This document shows, one piece after another, positions 10,938 through 23,229 of a stretch of DNA of 64,000 nt. Under the pieces are notes generated by a model. The model had not been told where the DNA came from. It saw only the letters and a program-made list of their open reading frames with translations, and made no database searches. The position numbers were made by a program, and so were the translations under genes. Every line of letters begins with the position of its first letter. Position 1 is the first letter of the stretch. Origin of the DNA: Clitopilus passeckerianus (taxonomy: Eukaryota; Basidiomycota; Agaricomycetes; Agaricales; Entolomataceae). Where the stretch lies: assembly GCA_944990035.1 (NCBI GenBank), contig CALYLX010000139.1:434001-498000 (forward strand). The letters run 5' to 3'.

Positions 10938-13900
10938 ATGTCAGCAAGACTTGGAACTCCGGCTTCCAGTCGGAATGGGAGTGTTGCTGGAGACCGAAGT
11001 GCTTGGGGACTCGGGGCTTCAAGCTCCTCGCAGGGGGACATTATGACTTACGCACAAGGGACGACAGACATTATAGCGCCATGGGATGAACCTGTGAGTA
11101 TATTGGCCTGTTTTTGGAGATTTCCTGCTAGTCCCACCGCATCGCAATTATTCGCTTCTGGCTTGAACTATTGATTATCTGCCGTTTGTTTTTGGAGAAT
11201 GCTGACCCTTTTGCTATCTATAGCCTTCCCCTCCACCAAAGGCCTCGCGGTTTGGATTTGCCCATAAGGCTTCCTTCTCAGCTTTCCCGCTTCCTGGCCT
11301 ACGGCAAGCAAGCCTGAACAGTCCTTTGCGTCACCCAAGACCATCAGAATCGAATAGTACCATAAGTACGGAAGAACCCTCAATACGACGGTCAGCGGAT
11401 GGAGAATCGACGCTGTCATACCCAACAACCATTGCAGATTCCTCAACACTCTACAGTGAACCTCGACAGTCCAAGGTGTCGCTGCTCTCTAAACTCAGAA
11501 AATCTCGCTCCAAAATCAGCCTTCACTCGAATGGAGACCACCCATCTCTCCAACCACCGCCTCCGCCACTACCTGACGCGCTCAGCATACTACCAGGTCG
11601 AAGAGTTAAGCGCGGAGAGCCGAAGAAGAAGAGGTCTGCCAATGGGGCAGTTCAGCCTACCAACTCGGGGAACAACCCTGTCGGGATGACACTCGACCTG
11701 GACATTGAGAGGATGGACGGCATCATCGACCTCACACTCTCAAGAGACCCTAGCATATCTTACGCTGGCCGTGGCTCGATCTCATCCGATGGCCACACTG
11801 GTTACTCCTCCTGGCAAAGCATAAACCCGAACCCTTCTTCCTCCCAATTCACCCTTATCGCACCCAGCGAGTTCAGCAACCCTTTCGCACCCACTTCCAC
11901 CGATACCAAACGCACAGGACGCATCATCAGCCCTGAAGATGCCCGCCGAATATCACCCAAAGAGCGTACACTGACGGATTCAGCCTCAAAACCTCTACCC
12001 CTCACACCAAACGGGAGCGGTCCGGGAAGTCCCTCATGGACTGCACCCGAGAGCTGGGCAGTAGAATCAGCAAAGAAGACGGTCGAGCCTGATTACTCCA
12101 GTTCAGACGAGAGTGTTACCGACCCTACTGCCGAGCCTCGGATGAGCTTCGCGCCGAATCCCAATGTCAATTCGGAAATAGACAATATACCCGACCATCT
12201 GATGACCGACTTCTTGCTGCCCAAGGCACCCAAGAAGGAGAGGGGGAATCGGCATAGAGGGAAGGGCCAGAGGCAGGAGAGGATATTCGTCATTCGGATT
12301 TACCGTGATGATAAGAATCAGTACCATAATGTTAGGCTTGGGCCTAACACCACGGTTGGTGCACTTCTGCCGAAGTTGAGGGAACAGCTTTTAAGGCCAG
12401 ATGAAGTGGAAGAGCATCGCTTGTATATCAAGGAGCGAGGGCGAGGTAGGCTATATGCGCCTTTTCTTGTTTGAACCGAGCTGATGGTATTTCCTTGCAG
12501 AACGCTTGTTGATGAACACTGAACGTCCCGCTGAGATTGTGCGGAAACGGTTGGAACAGGCAGGCTACGACCCCACGGATTGCAGCGAGCTTCTCGGTAG
12601 CGAAGGGCAACACTCGGCATATCTCCTCAAGTTCGTCTTCAAAAGCCAACTTCTTCGCACTGTTCGTTGTCCATTTTCGTCGAGTCATTGCATATATTGA
12701 TTATCATACACAGAGAGAACAAGAGGGCGAACCAGACATTGACCTTGAGGAGTACAACCACGTTGATCTTACCGGCCGTGGCCTCCGAACGATACCCGTC
12801 CTACTTCACCAGCATGCAGACTCAATAGTCTCCCTCAAGCTCTCACAAAACCCAATGCTCGAAATTCCCCTCGACTTCATCCAATCGTGTGTTGGCCTCC
12901 GGGACCTACGCCTATCCAACATGGCTATGAAAAAAGTGCCGCAGAGTGTCCGCCACGCCATAGGTGTCATGCGCTTGGACCTTTCCTCAAATCGTATAAG
13001 CGACCTTGACGAAGCAGTCCTGGATGACATACCACCGCTGCGGATTTTAACACTGCAGAACAATCGACTAGAAAAACTCCCGTGGTATTTCCCCCGCCTC
13101 CACAACCTCGTCACCCTCAACATCTCCAATAACAAATTCCGCGTCTTCCCCTCCGTCGTCTGCGACCTCATCAACCTCAGTGACCTTGATGCCTCTTTCA
13201 ACCTCATCACCGAGCTTCCGGAAAACTTTGGGAAGTTGGTCAAACTCGAGCGATTATGCCTTGTTGGGAACCAAATCAGCAAGCTCCCAGACGACTGTGT
13301 CAACCTCAGGTCTTTGATGAGGCTTGACTGTCGCAGGAACCAGATTCTCGACTTGAACATCGTCAGCATGCTCCCCCGGCTGCAAGAGCTCGAAGCAGAC
13401 CACAACGCCGTTGCAAAACTTGACCTTTCCCTCGGACCTTCCCTCAGCAAGCTTAATGCTGCCTTCAACGAAATCACCCAACTCTCACTCGCCCCCGGAC
13501 CCCTTGGCAAATCTCCTTACGCGTTGACTGAGCTCGACATCTCACATGCGAAGTTATCATCACTTGATAATTTCGCCCTTGGACAATTGCGGTCCCTCCG
13601 TGAACTCAATATCAACCACAACTCCTTCCGGTCAATGCCAGAGACTTTGGGAGACCTCACCTTCCTCGAGAAGCTCTCATGCGCCGACAACCAGCTCGAC
13701 TCACTACCAGCGAGTCTGGGTAAATTGCAGAGGCTGGAAGTGCTTGATGCGCATAACAACAGTTTGACCGAGCTCCCCATAACGCTGTGGAATTGCGCCT
13801 CGTTAAAGAAGATCAACCTCACGTCCAATTTGCTTGGTGTCTGGCATGACCCCCCTGCGGCACCTTACGAGCCATCCGCTATGGATGTCGAGCTCATGTC

Positions 13901-16800
13901 ACAGCCGGAGCAGATTTTGGGAAGGAAAACCTCCACGACCTCCCTTGGTTCGCTGCCAGGACCTGGACGTCCCGCCCCTCCATTGACCCATTCCTTGGAG
14001 TGCCTTCATCTAGGAGAGAATCAGTTCAACGATGATATCTGCAGTGTCATCCTCGTATTCCGGAAGTTGCGCGTTCTCAACCTGTCGTTCAACAAGCTAC
14101 AGGACCTTCCCTCGAATTTCTTCCGCAACATGACCTTCCTGGAGGAGTTGTACCTGAGTGGGAACAAGTTGACCAGCATCCCGACGGAAAACTTGAAGGC
14201 TCTCAACGCTCTATGTGTTGTATACCTGAATGGCAATCGTTTGGTGTCGCTACCCGAGGAACTTGGAAAAGTCAAGAATTTGATGATTCTTGATGTCGGA
14301 AGCAACTTGCTGAAGTACAACGTCAACAACTGGGAGTTTGACTGGAACTGGTATGTTTCAAGGATTCATCTTTTCGGGTTCAGTCTCTGACAAGCCTTAC
14401 AGGAACTTCAATACCAACCTACGATACCTTAATCTTTCGGGGAACAACCGCCTGCAAATCAAACCGGAACCAGAAAGACATCGGCATAGCGTCTCAGGTC
14501 TTCGCAAGCCTCCCATCCGCCTGGCCGGCTTTACCGACCTCAAGCAGCTTGCGGTGCTTGGACTCATGGATGTGACCATTGCGGCAACGGTCGACAACAG
14601 CATTGTCGAGATACCTGAGGAGAATGACGATCGCCGTATTCGTTCCTCATCCTCCACCGTTCTCAATATGCCTTACGGAATTGCGGATGCAATTGGCAGG
14701 AAAGACCCTCTTACCATGCTCGATCTCGTCCATGAATTCCGCGACAGAGAGGGTGAAGCCATTTTCGCCATGTTTGGTACCTCCCACCCCCCAAAAACTC
14801 TTGCTCCTGGTGCCACGCGTAATCGACTTTCAAAGTACCTGCACGACAACTGCGTAAATGCATTGATGTACCATCTAGGGCATCTCAACCCTGTACTCAA
14901 TGAAGGACCGCCAGATGCCCTACGTAGAACTTTCCTCAAGCTCAACCAAGACTTGCACGACTCGATGTACGTGTCATTGCGCAAGGGGTCAACGAACAGC
15001 AATACGCCCGGGAGGAAGGATAGCATTGTGAGGAACAGCGCTATACCAGACCCGGCTACTATCCGCAGCGGCGTCTCAGGAATCGTGGTGTACTTCGTCA
15101 AGAAGGCCATGTATGTTGCCAACGTGGGCCACGCTCAAGCTGTTGTCTCCAGACAAGGAGATGCGCGTCTGTTATCCCGCAGACACGACCCTCTTGACCG
15201 CACCGAGACGGGGAGAATCCGGTCAGCAGAAGGTTGGGTGTCACCAGCCGGCCTTGTCAACGAAGAAGTGGATATCTCAAGAGCATTCGGGTATTACCAT
15301 CTACTTCCAGTTATCAACGCCCGTCCGGACGTCTTCAGCTACGACATCACCCCCCACGATGAGTTCGTTATCATCGCGAACCGAGGTCTTTGGGACTACA
15401 TGTCATATCAAACCGCTGTGGACATCGCACGCGAAGAGCGAGGTGACCCCATGACTGCTGCCCAGAAGCTGCGGGACTTTGCTATCAGTTATGGCGCTGA
15501 CGGAAGCACCATGATCATGGTCATCGGCATCAACGAAGCTCGCGACGCAGGAGAAGATTTTGCGAAGAAAAACAAGAACTTAATCAATGACCGCACCCTC
15601 TATCGCCTCAAGAACGAAGTGCCTGCCCCAATGGGACATTTAGCTCTCGTCTTCAGCGACATTCGGAACTCAACACCCTTGTGGGAAGCCAACCCAGGCA
15701 TGGCTACTGCTCACCGTATTCACAACAACCTTCTCCGTCGCCAACTCCGGAACTGTGGTGGTTACGAGGTCAAAACAGAAGGCGACGCGTTCATGTGTTC
15801 GTTCCCTACCGCCACAGCGGCCGTCTGGTGGAGTATCACAGTCCAGCAACAGCTCCTCCATGCTGATTGGCCACTGGAGATTTTGGAATGTGAAGACGGT
15901 CAACCGATCTACGACCCTCAAGGTCGTCTCGTCGCTCGTGGCCTCAGTGTCAGGATGGGGATCCATTGCGGTACCCCTTCCCCCGAACCCGATCCTATCA
16001 CCCATCGTATGGACTACTTCGGCTCTATGGTCAACCGCTCTGCACGTATCTGTGGCAATGCAGCTGGCGGGCAAATCATGTGCAGCGCGGACATCATCCG
16101 AGAAATCGAGGCCTCGGTCTTCGGCAAAGAACCTCCCACTGAACATACGAAACGCCAACCTGAGCAGGCCATCCAACGCATCAAGAGTATTGGTATCACC
16201 ATCATCCCCGTTGGAGAGGTCAAGCTTAAGGGTCTCGAAGTGCCAGAGTACCTGTCGCTTCTTTACCCTATAGAACTTCTTGGACGCCAAGATTGGGGAC
16301 CCTCGGGGCCTACCGCATCCGGCTCCCGTGTTCCATTCAGTGTCGAGCAAATGCAATCTATGGGCATGCTGTGCCTCCGCCTCGAAGCGCTCACATCTTC
16401 CCGAATCTTCCGCGCCCTGCCAGCAAGAAAAGGGAGCATCCAGACTTCGCTGAGTGCAGACGATGACTTTGGGCAGGTAGACGAGGCAGATGGGGATGAC
16501 GGCAGCGGGGGAGAGAGGAAACAGCCGGTTGAGATATTTGGCGATCCCGCGATCTTGTTGCCTCCCATCAATTCGCAGAGCACAGATGTGGAGATGATGG
16601 CGCTTTTGCACTCACTGGCAGCGAGGATTGCGAATGCGGCTGCTGCCCTTGCAGAGATGCAGGTGCAGAGTAAGGCAACGGAGGCCAAGAAGGAGGACGC
16701 TACAGTGGATAAGGACGAAGTGATGCAGAAGTTGAGGGGCTGTAACGAGTTGGACGGACGGACGTTGGAGTATGTGTTGTCTTTGTTGAACGGGATCTAG
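10938..16800 (+). CDS. CYR1: Adenylate cyclase, fungal type (RA-LRR-PP2C-cyclase)
   Basis: It makes cAMP and is the Ras/G-protein-controlled regulator of fungal growth and mating. Domain order in the roughly 1,850-residue product: a Ser/Pro-rich disordered N terminus; a Ras-associating-like domain (RIFVIRIYRDDKNQYHNVRL to KFVFKSQLLR, about 12280-12660); more than fifteen leucine-rich repeats (12720-14600); a PP2C-like domain (about 14680-15540); then the class III catalytic domain (15630-16260). The catalytic domain has FSDIRNSTPLWE with a metal-binding Asp, TEGDAFMCSF with the second, and DYFGSMVNRSARI with the transition-state Asn/Arg. The ATG at 10938 opens the first exon (52 residues, intron 11094-11223); an in-frame ATG at 11043 is an alternative. 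Introns lie near 12447, 12665 and 14352. It appears intact. Confidence 0.95.
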
Positions 16801-17144
16801 ACATTATAGTTTTGAGGGGTATACCATCTTCGCATCTATTCTTTCTGTGTTTTCTCGGCTATACCACGTGCATTTTGATCCCACTTATATTTAATTATTT
16901 CTTTCGGTTTAGTTTTAGTCTTCTACTCCTAGATATCTCATATGCCCTGTCTGCTTTTCTCCCTGCTTTCTTTCATGTATAATTACCAATGTGTATACCA
17001 TTCATTTGTATTCCCGCCACAATTTGCATTTCGTTTCCACCCAGGTCTTGTTGGATTCTCGAGATCCTAATGAGAGGCGTGGCCAACCCGTCATATGGGC
17101 CTCAAATTTGCTCATAAAGAACTTATTAGTGGCGCGGGTGGAGG

Positions 17145-17213
17145 TGTGCCGACTGCATGGCTCACTGATTGTGCTGTCTGGCTCTCTGGTTCGATTCCGG
17201 AAAGTGCATAGGC
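17145..17213 (+). repeat. tRNA-like unit, degenerate
   Basis: A D-arm-like ATGGCTCACTGATTGTGC is followed by the box B GGTTCGATTCC at 17188-17198. The spacer is too short for a full tRNA. T-runs lie downstream near 17230. Confidence 0.35.
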
Positions 17214-17405
17214 TATGTAGATACTCACTTTTGTTCTTTTCGTTTTTGCCTCTATAAGAGCGTCCCTTGGGGCGTCCACATCGCTCTCAGGCAACCACTC
17301 AAGGTGAAATGGAGATTGAATATCCCGAACGCTCAGTGGGTATGATAACCACGGGATTCTCCCCGGATCTGGACCTGATATGGCATAGAATCGAATACAA
17401 TACCG

Positions 17406-17483
17406 CCCCTCGATAGCTGAAGCAGAAGAGCACGACCTGGGATGTTCTGTTCTGAAGTTGCGGGTTCGGTTCCGGTTGAGGGG
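17406..17483 (+). repeat. tRNA-like unit with 6-bp acceptor stem
   Basis: CCCCTC at the 5' end pairs perfectly with GAGGGG at the 3' end. Between them are a box-A-like TAGCTGAAGCAGAAGAGC and a box B GGTTCGGTTCC. At 78 nt it has tRNA size, but the T stem is imperfect and no clear anticodon arm is seen. It is probably a decayed tRNA or a pol III unit. Confidence 0.45.
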
Positions 17484-17703
17484 TTTAAAGTGTATCTTCG
17501 TTTCTTTTGGATTAAATTACATCACGTAGAGCAGATTGAATCCTGCAAACCGTCATTTTATTATTAAATGCAGCCTTCAAAGGTTCTCCATCTCTGCACC
17601 TCGCGTTTCTTGATTTACCCACACATTCGCCAGGTCTCATAATAAAGAGTCGACTTGGTCGTACATGATATTTTCAAAGACCTCCCAGAGGTATTGTATT
17701 AGA

Positions 17704-17756
17704 AGCCTTATAGCTCAGTCGGATGATTGCCACCAGATGGCTTGAACTTTTGGCCT
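17704..17756 (+). repeat. tRNA-like 5' half
   Basis: CTTATAGCTCAGTCGGATGA matches a tRNA D arm and box A. It resembles the units at 18759 and 18934, but no box B follows at the expected distance. Confidence 0.35.
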
Positions 17757-17845
17757 AAATGGGCACAACGTTGTACGTTTTGTGATCTACCTGTCCTCGA
17801 TCACGTTCTAGCAGATACAGTCTCAAAGGCATCTTTGTCCATAAA

Positions 17846-17926
17846 TTCCTGGGTAGCTCAGTTGGAAGAGCGTGACCAAGGTTCTTGTGTTCTATCTGCA
17901 GGCCGGTTCAATGCCGACCAGAATGA
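17846..17926 (+). repeat. tRNA-like unit, TTCCTGG family
   Basis: It begins TTCCTGGGTAGCTCAGTTGG, continues AAGAGCGTGACC, and ends with a decayed T arm (GGCCGGTTCAATGCCGACC). The unit and about 50 bp of its left flank are repeated at 18453, and the core resembles the unit at 63803. Confidence 0.5.
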
Positions 17927-18091
17927 TATAGTACTTTCTCATGTTTTTCTCTCCGATTCATCTTAACCAAGTGGCACGTACTGTGCAATATCTCCTGTTT
18001 CCTAGATTGTGAATTTACAGGATCAAGTAGCTTGCGAAAAACGTTGGTTTGTCGCGTTAGCCTCATCATGCGCTTTAGCCCCCTGCACATT

Positions 18092-18177
18092 GCTCCCGCA
18101 ATTGCTCAGTGAGAAGAGCATAAACAGGCACACTGGGGGTCCGTTCAGAAGGTACTGGTTCGATCCCAGTGGAAGGA
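18092..18177 (+). repeat. tRNA-like unit with perfect T arm
   Basis: The D-arm-like TGCTCAGTGAGAAGAGCA at 18103-18120 is followed by a perfect 5-bp T stem with a 7-nt loop at 18154-18170 (ACTGG, loop TTCGATC, CCAGT). The acceptor ends do not pair well. Confidence 0.45.
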
Positions 18178-18452
18178 ATTCAATAGTTGGAAGGACACTT
18201 TTTTCAGGTTCTATTTCAGCAATCACAAGGGGGTCAATTTCACTGCTTTAATTTTCGCAGTTCAATTTTGCAAGGAGTGGACCTTTCGCCCTTGGAACGT
18301 AGCCTTCATAATTTATTAACACATGTGTAACCGAAGGAGCATTGAGTGAGATTTATTTCACCTGGATCAGGCATTGACGAGTTAATTCAGACATTCTCTA
18401 GATCACGCTCAGCAGACACAATCGCAGTCGCAATCATATCTGTACCTTTAAA

Positions 18453-18537
18453 TTCCTGGATAGCTCAGTTGCAAGAGCATGACCAGGTTATAATTGTTCT
18501 ATCCTTCAGATCGATTCGCGAAACTGATCTGAAGGAT
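18453..18537 (+). repeat. tRNA-like unit ending in a perfect 12-bp hairpin
   Basis: The 5' part, TTCCTGGATAGCTCAGTTGC, repeats the unit at 17846. Where a T arm should be there is a perfect inverted repeat: ATCCTTCAGATC at 18501-18512 and GATCTGAAGGAT at 18526-18537, with a 13-nt loop. Confidence 0.5.
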
Positions 18538-18758
18538 GTGTGTTTGGACCAAGTTGTTCACTGGCTATTTTTGTTCTTCTAGTCACCAGGACAGTGTTTA
18601 CACCCCGTCCGAGTTCTATTGATTCTTTATAGTGGATTTAAATACTAACGAGCCCTGGTATATCACATTAGCCTTGCCGCACGTCAACACATTTTATCTG
18701 TCGAAATCACAACAATTTCTCGGTAGCCCTCGTCTAGGATCTTTCAATAACACGCAAG

Positions 18759-18844
18759 TCTTTATAGCTCAGTCAGTCGATCGCCAGCGTCCGGCGTGAA
18801 ATCTGACTGGAAGCCTGCTGCTGGTTCAATCCAGGACGGGGATT
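18759..18844 (+). repeat. tRNA-like unit
   Basis: TTTATAGCTCAGTCAGTCGA (box A) and CTGGTTCAATCCAG (T-arm-like, box B at 18823-18832) are spaced as in a tRNA with a variable loop. The acceptor ends pair poorly. Confidence 0.45.
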
Positions 18845-18933
18845 ATATCATCTGTAGGCGAAAATGTTTTGATCTGGCTGCTTGCCCATAGAGCTCCTCT
18901 TCACTCACGGGTCACGACTTCTGTAGAAGGCCT

Positions 18934-19017
18934 CAAGCCTCAGTAGCTCAGCCAGATGATCACCACTTGGGTTGAACTCTGATTTGGGAGGCTACTGGTT
19001 CGAACCAGAATAAGGGC
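18934..19017 (+). repeat. tRNA-like unit
   Basis: CTCAGTAGCTCAGCCAGATG (box A) is followed by CTGGTTCGAACCAG (T arm, box B at 18997-19006). It resembles the units at 17704 and 18759. Confidence 0.45.
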
Positions 19018-19167
19018 CATGCATGTGCCCGTCTAAGTCTTTTGTGGATGGCAGACTTTTGCTAGTCTTTCCTATTACCAATTGAAATCAGTCGACGGAG
19101 TAGGTCATCTTGGTTGATTGGCTTCTCCGAAGGTGTACGGGTATGAAAGCCAATCTGAATAGTTAAC

Positions 19168-19236
19168 TTCTTCGATGGCTCACGTGACCTCAGGATAGAA
19201 TACCTGAGGTTCTTGGTTCGAAGCCAGTGCGAAGAA
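19168..19236 (+). repeat. 69-nt tRNA-like unit with complete acceptor stem
   Basis: TTCTTCG at 19168-19174 and CGAAGAA at 19230-19236 form a perfect 7-bp acceptor stem. Inside are a box-A-like GATGGCTCACGTGA, a perfect 7-bp hairpin (CCTCAGG 19188-19194, CCTGAGG 19203-19209, 8-nt loop) and a box B GGTTCGAAGCC. It folds like a tRNA with a short D arm, but the loop is not a normal anticodon loop. Confidence 0.5.
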
Positions 19237-20285
19237 AATCAACTTACGAATCAGAATTATTTATCACTGCACCAGCGCTAAATCTCAAACGGCACCTCAC
19301 CAGTATTGTCTTCTGAAATCGTGTATTGGACCCTCTCTAGAGATGACCACATGTTTTAGCCATTTTGCCATGATACAAGTCAACGTCGAGTGTGATAGCC
19401 TCGTTACATCGCTACAGCTGCCCACAACGCGTTACGCTTCTTATCTCATGCTATCGTGCGGCACGACGTCACCAGCAACGCCAGCCAGACTGCCAGACAC
19501 TGATTGATGGCACACGAGCACTGGCGCGACGAGCTGCCATGTCCATTGTCCGGATGCCAGCAACCCAACGACCCAGACATCCCAACGCCAAGCCCGTCGC
19601 GCATACAACCATGATCCACGCAATGCACACATGAGATATCTCCTCGCCTACATCCAAGCGGGGAAGAGAGTGATATGCGTGAAAATTGATACGCACATGA
19701 GGCTACACACGGTTGAAGGTGATGCCGGGGTGTGAGGAACAATTGTGGTGAGGGACGGGCATTGGGATTGGCACACAGTAAGGAACTGGGCAATTGCAAG
19801 CGGTCAGCGCGCACTGCCAGTTCTCGAGGCAGGGCTATGCGTGTATGGGACGGCGAGCTTGGGCCTTGTGAATGATGGGTTGTCGAAGGGCAGAGTAGTT
19901 TCGGACGGGGTACAGCATTCTTGCAATTGCGTAGTCCACCTCTTGTCTCACAAATAAACTCTCTCTCGAGTGAACAACGTTGTTCCAACGCAGCACCCAC
20001 TCTACTCTAGTTGGTGGCAGGACGACAACTGGAGAAAACTCACTCTCTGATCTCTGATATCATCACCATCACTATTCAGAAGCTCCGCACACCTTCCCAA
20101 AGAAGCAATCCACCGGCTACTCCGTCGTCACCGAGAGGCCACACTGCCACTGGGACAGAGAGGAGAAAGGGTGGACACTCTGTTGTGGTGCAAGTCCAAA
20201 TAGCAACGACCACCACCACCGTCTCCCGGACTTAATACCATCTCCCTCAAGACGAGGCCACGGCTATTCGTCAGGACTAAGAAAT

Positions 20286-23229
20286 ATGTCCACCTCGTCG
20301 TCGATATCGGCCAGTGTCACCAACACCGCTGCTGCTGCTTCCAGCTCGGCCGCTGAGAAGACCCTGAGCGTTGGTTCGAACTTGAAGGTCGTCGGGATTA
20401 TCCTCGCTATCGCTTCTGGTGTCCTTATTGGATCGAGCTTTGTGTTTAAGAAGAAGGGGCTGCTTCGTTCGCAGGCGAATGGAGTGGCTGGAGAGGGCGT
20501 GGCTTATCTCAAATCGGTGCGTTTTTGCGTTATTGGTACATTGACAATGGGAAGCTTATCTTTCTTTGGTGTAGCCGCTGTGGTGGTGTGGGATGATAAG
20601 TGAGTGGTTGCTGGTTTGGAAAGAGGGTAGGAATGAACTAATGGATGGTTGCAGTGATGATATTAGGAGAACTGTGTAACTTTGCTGGTACGTCCTCCTT
20701 CCCTCCTCACCTCGACACCAACACTAAAACGCCATTCGCTAGCATACGCCTTCGTGGAAGCTATCGTCGTCACCCCACTCGGAGCCCTAAGCGTCGTGAT
20801 CTGTGCTATCCTCTCCTCGATATTCCTCAAAGAAACCTTGACATTCTTCGGATGGCTAGGATGTGGATTATGTATTGTGTGTCCTCCTTCCCTCCTTCCT
20901 CCTCTCCCTCCTCCCTTCCACCTTCCACCACGCCCCAAACTAACACCCACCCAGCTAGGCTCCGTCATAATCGCCCTCAACGGCCCCTCCGAGGGCACAG
21001 TCGGCCAAATCAAAGAATTCCAAAAACTCTTCCTCGCCCCCGGTTTCCTCGCGTACGCCGGCGTCCTCATCGCCGCCGCCCTCGTTATCGTCATCTATTT
21101 CGCGCCCCGGTATGGGAAGAAGAGTATGCTGTGGTATATCATGGTGTGTTCTATGATTGGGGGTATTAGTGTTTCGGTGACGACGGGGTTGGGGAGTGCG
21201 ATTGTTACGACTGCGTATGGGGATAATCAGGTGTGTGCAGTGACTTTAAATTTGGTTGAGGAGGAGGGCTGATTTTGGAGGGTAGTTTAAATATTGGTTC
21301 ATGTACTTCCTCCTGGTGTTCGTCATTGTGACACTCCTAACGGAGGTGTACTACCTCAACGTAGCGTTGGCTTTATTCAACACCGGTTCGTTTCCCCTCT
21401 TCCTTCTCCTCCTCCCCATTCTAACTAATACTCCTCGAACAGCAATGGTGACACCAACCTACTACGTCATATTCACCTTCTTCTCAATAATAACCACCAT
21501 CGTCCTCTTCCAAGGCCTCAAAGCCTCCCCAAAAGAAATAATAACCCTCGTAATGGGCTTCCTCGTCATCTGCCTCGGGATCGTCATCCTCCAAATGTCC
21601 AAAGTCGACCCCTCACAGCTCAAATCCATCACCGCTCTCGATCGGCGGTCCACCATCCTCTTACAAGCTGCCAGAAGCAAGACGGAGAATATGGAAAGAG
21701 GTGAAGGGGGGGATGGGGAGAAGAGTGTGTTGGGTATGGAGGATCCGGGGATGGATGCGTTGAGGGGGAGTTTTGGTGCTGTGGGGAGTATTATTAGGGC
21801 TAGGAGTGTTAGGAGGATGTCGCAGTCTTCCTCACAGCACCGAGGATCGCGTGCTACGGGGTTGGGAGGGCTGCATCATAATTCCTCCCTATACGACCCG
21901 CATAATTTACGGGACTCCCTGCCTACGTTCACGCAACAGGGGACGGACGGGCAGTTTGACGGGTTGAAGAGACATCAGTTGTACGATGCCCCTGTTCCAC
22001 CTCGGTCGCCCTTCAATCAACCGCACCCCCTCTCGCCACTTTCCCCCTCGACCGCGGCTGGGGGAGGGGGAGATGTGAACAGCACATCCTCGATAGCGGG
22101 TACACCCGTTATGGGGAAGAAACCGACGATTAAATTTGGAGAGGAGGATGTGGTGCACCAGTATGACCGTCCTGGGACGGGGGATCGGACGACGGAGTAT
22201 AGGAGGGCGGTTGGGGGGAGTCCTCTTCACGCTTTAGGAGCGGGAAATAGATCTGACTCGGGTGGACCGGGTGTGGCGGGACTGGGAGCGGGTGGGGGCT
22301 ACCCGCCTATGCCGCAGAGTCAGCTGGGAGGAACGACGCCGAGAGCGAGGATGGATGGGTTGCCTTTGGTTACGGGTGTTGGCACCGGCGGGTGGGGCGG
22401 GTTAGATGAGGGGTCGTCGACTACGTCTTCGGATGTGCCAAACGTCACAGTGGAAGGACCTACCCGTTCCAGCGTCGGTACGGACTCGAACTCGAGCGGG
22501 TCAACGACGAGACCACAGGGAGGACCGAGTTTGTTATCGGATTCTTCGGATGAGTCGCAGGCTCAGATTCAGCAGACACAGACGTTGAGTATACCCGCTG
22601 GCCGGTTTAGGAACGATAACGAGATTCGGTCTGCGCCTCCTACCCTCTCCCCCTCCACCTCTCAACCGGGTGCACCGAATCCATTCGCACGCCCCTCGCA
22701 GGGGAGGGTACAGGCTAGAAACATATTCTCGCCTTCGGGAAGTGGACCTGGGGGTTCATTCCTCGGGACGGAGGGAGGAGACAGTGCGTTGTTGAGTTTC
22801 CCCAGCGTTACGGATTCGGCGAGGAGTGATATTATGTGGGATGAGGAGGACTTTTTGGCGTCTTCTTCGTCTGTTGGTGGGCCTACTAGCCGGGCTCAAC
22901 AACCTCACGGAGCCTCACCTCTCAACCCCGCCGTGCACGGGCATAACAGGACAGAGTCCCTCCCCGAACCTCAACACCCCCGTTCCCGGACCCATTCCAA
23001 CGATAGCAGAGGCGGCGGGCGGGGCGCGAAGAAGCATTACCCCAAAGGGCCAGGTGGGGATGATCGGGAGGAGTCGCAGAGTCTGTGGAGAAGGAGTCAG
23101 GACTCGATGAGTAGTACTGAGGGGGGTGGGGAGGCGGAGTCGCCGCTGAGTCCGAGTTTGATGGAGGGGGGCGGGATTAGGTTAGTTACGCCCCCTCCTA
23201 GAGGGAGTAGTAGTGCTGATCGGTTTTAG
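20286..23229 (+). CDS. NIPA-type magnesium transporter with long cytoplasmic tail
   Basis: The spliced N-terminal part matches the NIPA/DUF803 family: KVVGIILAIASGVLIGSSFVFKKKGL, then LKSPLWWCGMIMMILGELCNFAAYAFVEA assembled across introns near 20518 and 20601, VTPLGALSVVICAILSSIFL, LNGPSEGT, and TAMVTPTYYVIFTFFSI. About nine membrane helices are visible. NIPA proteins carry magnesium and related divalent cations across plasma or endosomal membranes. After the last helix (FLVICLGIVILQMSKVDPSQ) comes a tail of more than 500 residues rich in Ser, Gly and Pro with no recognised domain, encoded by one long exon to the stop at 23229. The tail is presumably disordered and regulatory. Confidence 0.93.

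Larger units (their letters stand above)
16801..20285. other. Gene-free interval with a cluster of tRNA-like units
   Basis: About 3.5 kb with no supported protein gene. It contains at least eight tRNA-like units or halves, annotated separately, many with box A (TAGCTCAG) and box B (GGTTCRA) matches. The flanks of the units at 17846 and 18453 are also duplicated, so the repeated unit is longer than the tRNA-like core. From about 19400 to 20285 the sequence is probably promoter and leader of the magnesium transporter gene. Confidence 0.5.

Noticed and set aside
12806..13510. 234-codon minus-strand open frame
   Set aside because: It is antisense to the leucine-rich repeats of adenylate cyclase; the repeat codon bias leaves the opposite strand open and no domain is seen.
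15670..16611. 313-codon minus-strand open frame
   Set aside because: Antisense to the cyclase catalytic domain, whose motifs on the plus strand are unmistakable.
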